Assembly (NCBI GenBank): GCA_937894565.1
Contig: CALBHK010000276.1
Location: 1 to 5,399 of the forward strand
DNA length: 5,399 nucleotides
Source of the DNA: an uncultured Chlamydiae bacterium
GTDB lineage: Bacteria; Chlamydiota; Chlamydiia; Chlamydiales; CALBHK01
Direction of reading: 5' to 3'
Of the stretch, positions 5,102 through 5,399 are shown piece after piece (position 1 is the stretch's first letter; every line of letters starts with the position of its first letter). The notes under the pieces were generated by a model. That model saw only the letters and a list, made by a program, of their open reading frames with translations, searched no databases and was not told the origin of the DNA. The position numbers were made by a program, and so were the translations under genes.

Positions 5102-5353
5102 ATGGAATTACCAGCAAGTTCATATAATCTAAATAATGTATTAGTTTTAGATCAAATTCCAGAAATTTCTCAAAAAACAAGAAACTTGGATGTTTGTCAA
5201 AATATTTGTAACCAGACGCTTTCTAATCAACCTGTTGATTCTTTGAAAACCAGAGTCACAGAATTTAAAGAATTAACAGATAAACTTGCTAATGCTGAGG
5301 AAAATCCTAAAAAAATGATTGTTATAGCCAGTCTATTAGCTGTCACTTTATAG
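5102..5353 (+). CDS. Short ORF of unknown function, probably 3'-truncated by an insertion
   Basis: This 83-residue product is not recognised. It has a polar N-terminal part (1-45) with two cysteines in VCQNICNQ, a charged, probably helical segment (about 48-70, VDSLKTRVTEFKELTDKLANAEE), then a KK pair followed by the start of a hydrophobic stretch, MIVIASLLAVTL, where it stops. Ending about ten residues into what looks like a membrane helix is odd. The TAG stop (5351-5353) directly abuts or lies inside a sequence resembling an insertion-sequence end, so the original gene probably continued with a full membrane segment. Promoter and ribosome binding site are good, so the truncated product may still be made. 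A soluble N-terminus followed by a hydrophobic domain would suit several membrane or secreted protein types, including chlamydial Inc-like proteins, but nothing specific identifies it. Confidence 0.65.
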   Translation: MELPASSYNLNNVLVLDQIPEISQKTRNLDVCQNICNQTLSNQPVDSLKTRVTEFKELTDKLANAEENPKKMIVIASLLAVTL

Positions 5354-5399
5354 TGGACCCCAAAGTCAAGACAGCTGATCGGTCAATTTAAGTTACATC
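5354..5399. mobile_element. Possible terminal inverted repeat of an IS3-type insertion sequence (cut by window end)
   Basis: The text TGGACCCCAAAGTCAAGACA (5354-5373) has the general form of IS3-family ends: a TG tip, a run of C about four to eight bases in, and GACA about 20 bases in. It begins directly after the abnormal stop of the preceding ORF; the exact boundary could be up to five bases further left. No transposase coding sequence falls within the remaining bases, so the call rests on pattern and context only. Confidence 0.4.

Overview
The window looks like a piece of a chromosome from a host-associated bacterium, most likely a member of the Chlamydiae and probably an amoeba-associated family (Parachlamydiales-like) rather than Chlamydia itself. 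The hints are a short RodZ-like protein that ends at its membrane helix, a eukaryotic-type Ser/Thr kinase fused to an unrecognised N-terminal region, small hydrophobic proteins of unknown function, an SLC1-type amino/organic acid carrier, AT-rich intergenic DNA and elaborate palindromic repeats. The phylum assignment is an inference from gene content; no rRNA or other marker is present.

Layout. Positions 1-390 (+) hold the 3' part of a RodZ-like gene whose start lies left of the window, closed by a strong intrinsic terminator (416-453). After an AT-rich gap with a good sigma70-type promoter (506-535) comes a 472-residue protein kinase (577-1995, +). Its last 15 bp overlap the 3' end of the convergent truA (1981-2745, -), the tRNA pseudouridine synthase. 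truA is the downstream member of a two-gene minus-strand unit: the small membrane protein upstream (2742-3155, -) ends in an ATGA overlap with the truA start. Between this unit and the next minus-strand gene lies a 226-bp composite palindrome (3253-3478) with 66-bp arms and nested hairpins. A 415-residue DAACS/SLC1-family transporter (3486-4733, -) follows; it keeps the family fold motifs but has lost the arginine that holds the acidic side chain of the substrate.

The 368-bp gap 4734-5101 holds degenerate 9-bp tandem repeats, a second large inverted repeat (4822-4991, MITE- or REP-like) and a near-consensus promoter. That promoter drives a short ORF (5102-5353, +) that stops just as a hydrophobic segment begins. 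The sequence after the stop resembles the terminal inverted repeat of an IS3-type insertion sequence, so this gene has probably been cut by an insertion.

Functionally the genes do not form one pathway. RodZ (cell shape/division) and TruA (tRNA modification) are housekeeping; the kinase and the truncated ORF look like lineage-specific, possibly host-directed accessory genes; the carrier is a nutrient uptake system. No clear new multi-gene system is visible. The most notable points are the kinase with a DFD in place of DFG, the transporter with altered ligand-binding residues, the two large palindromic repeats and the probable IS-truncated gene.
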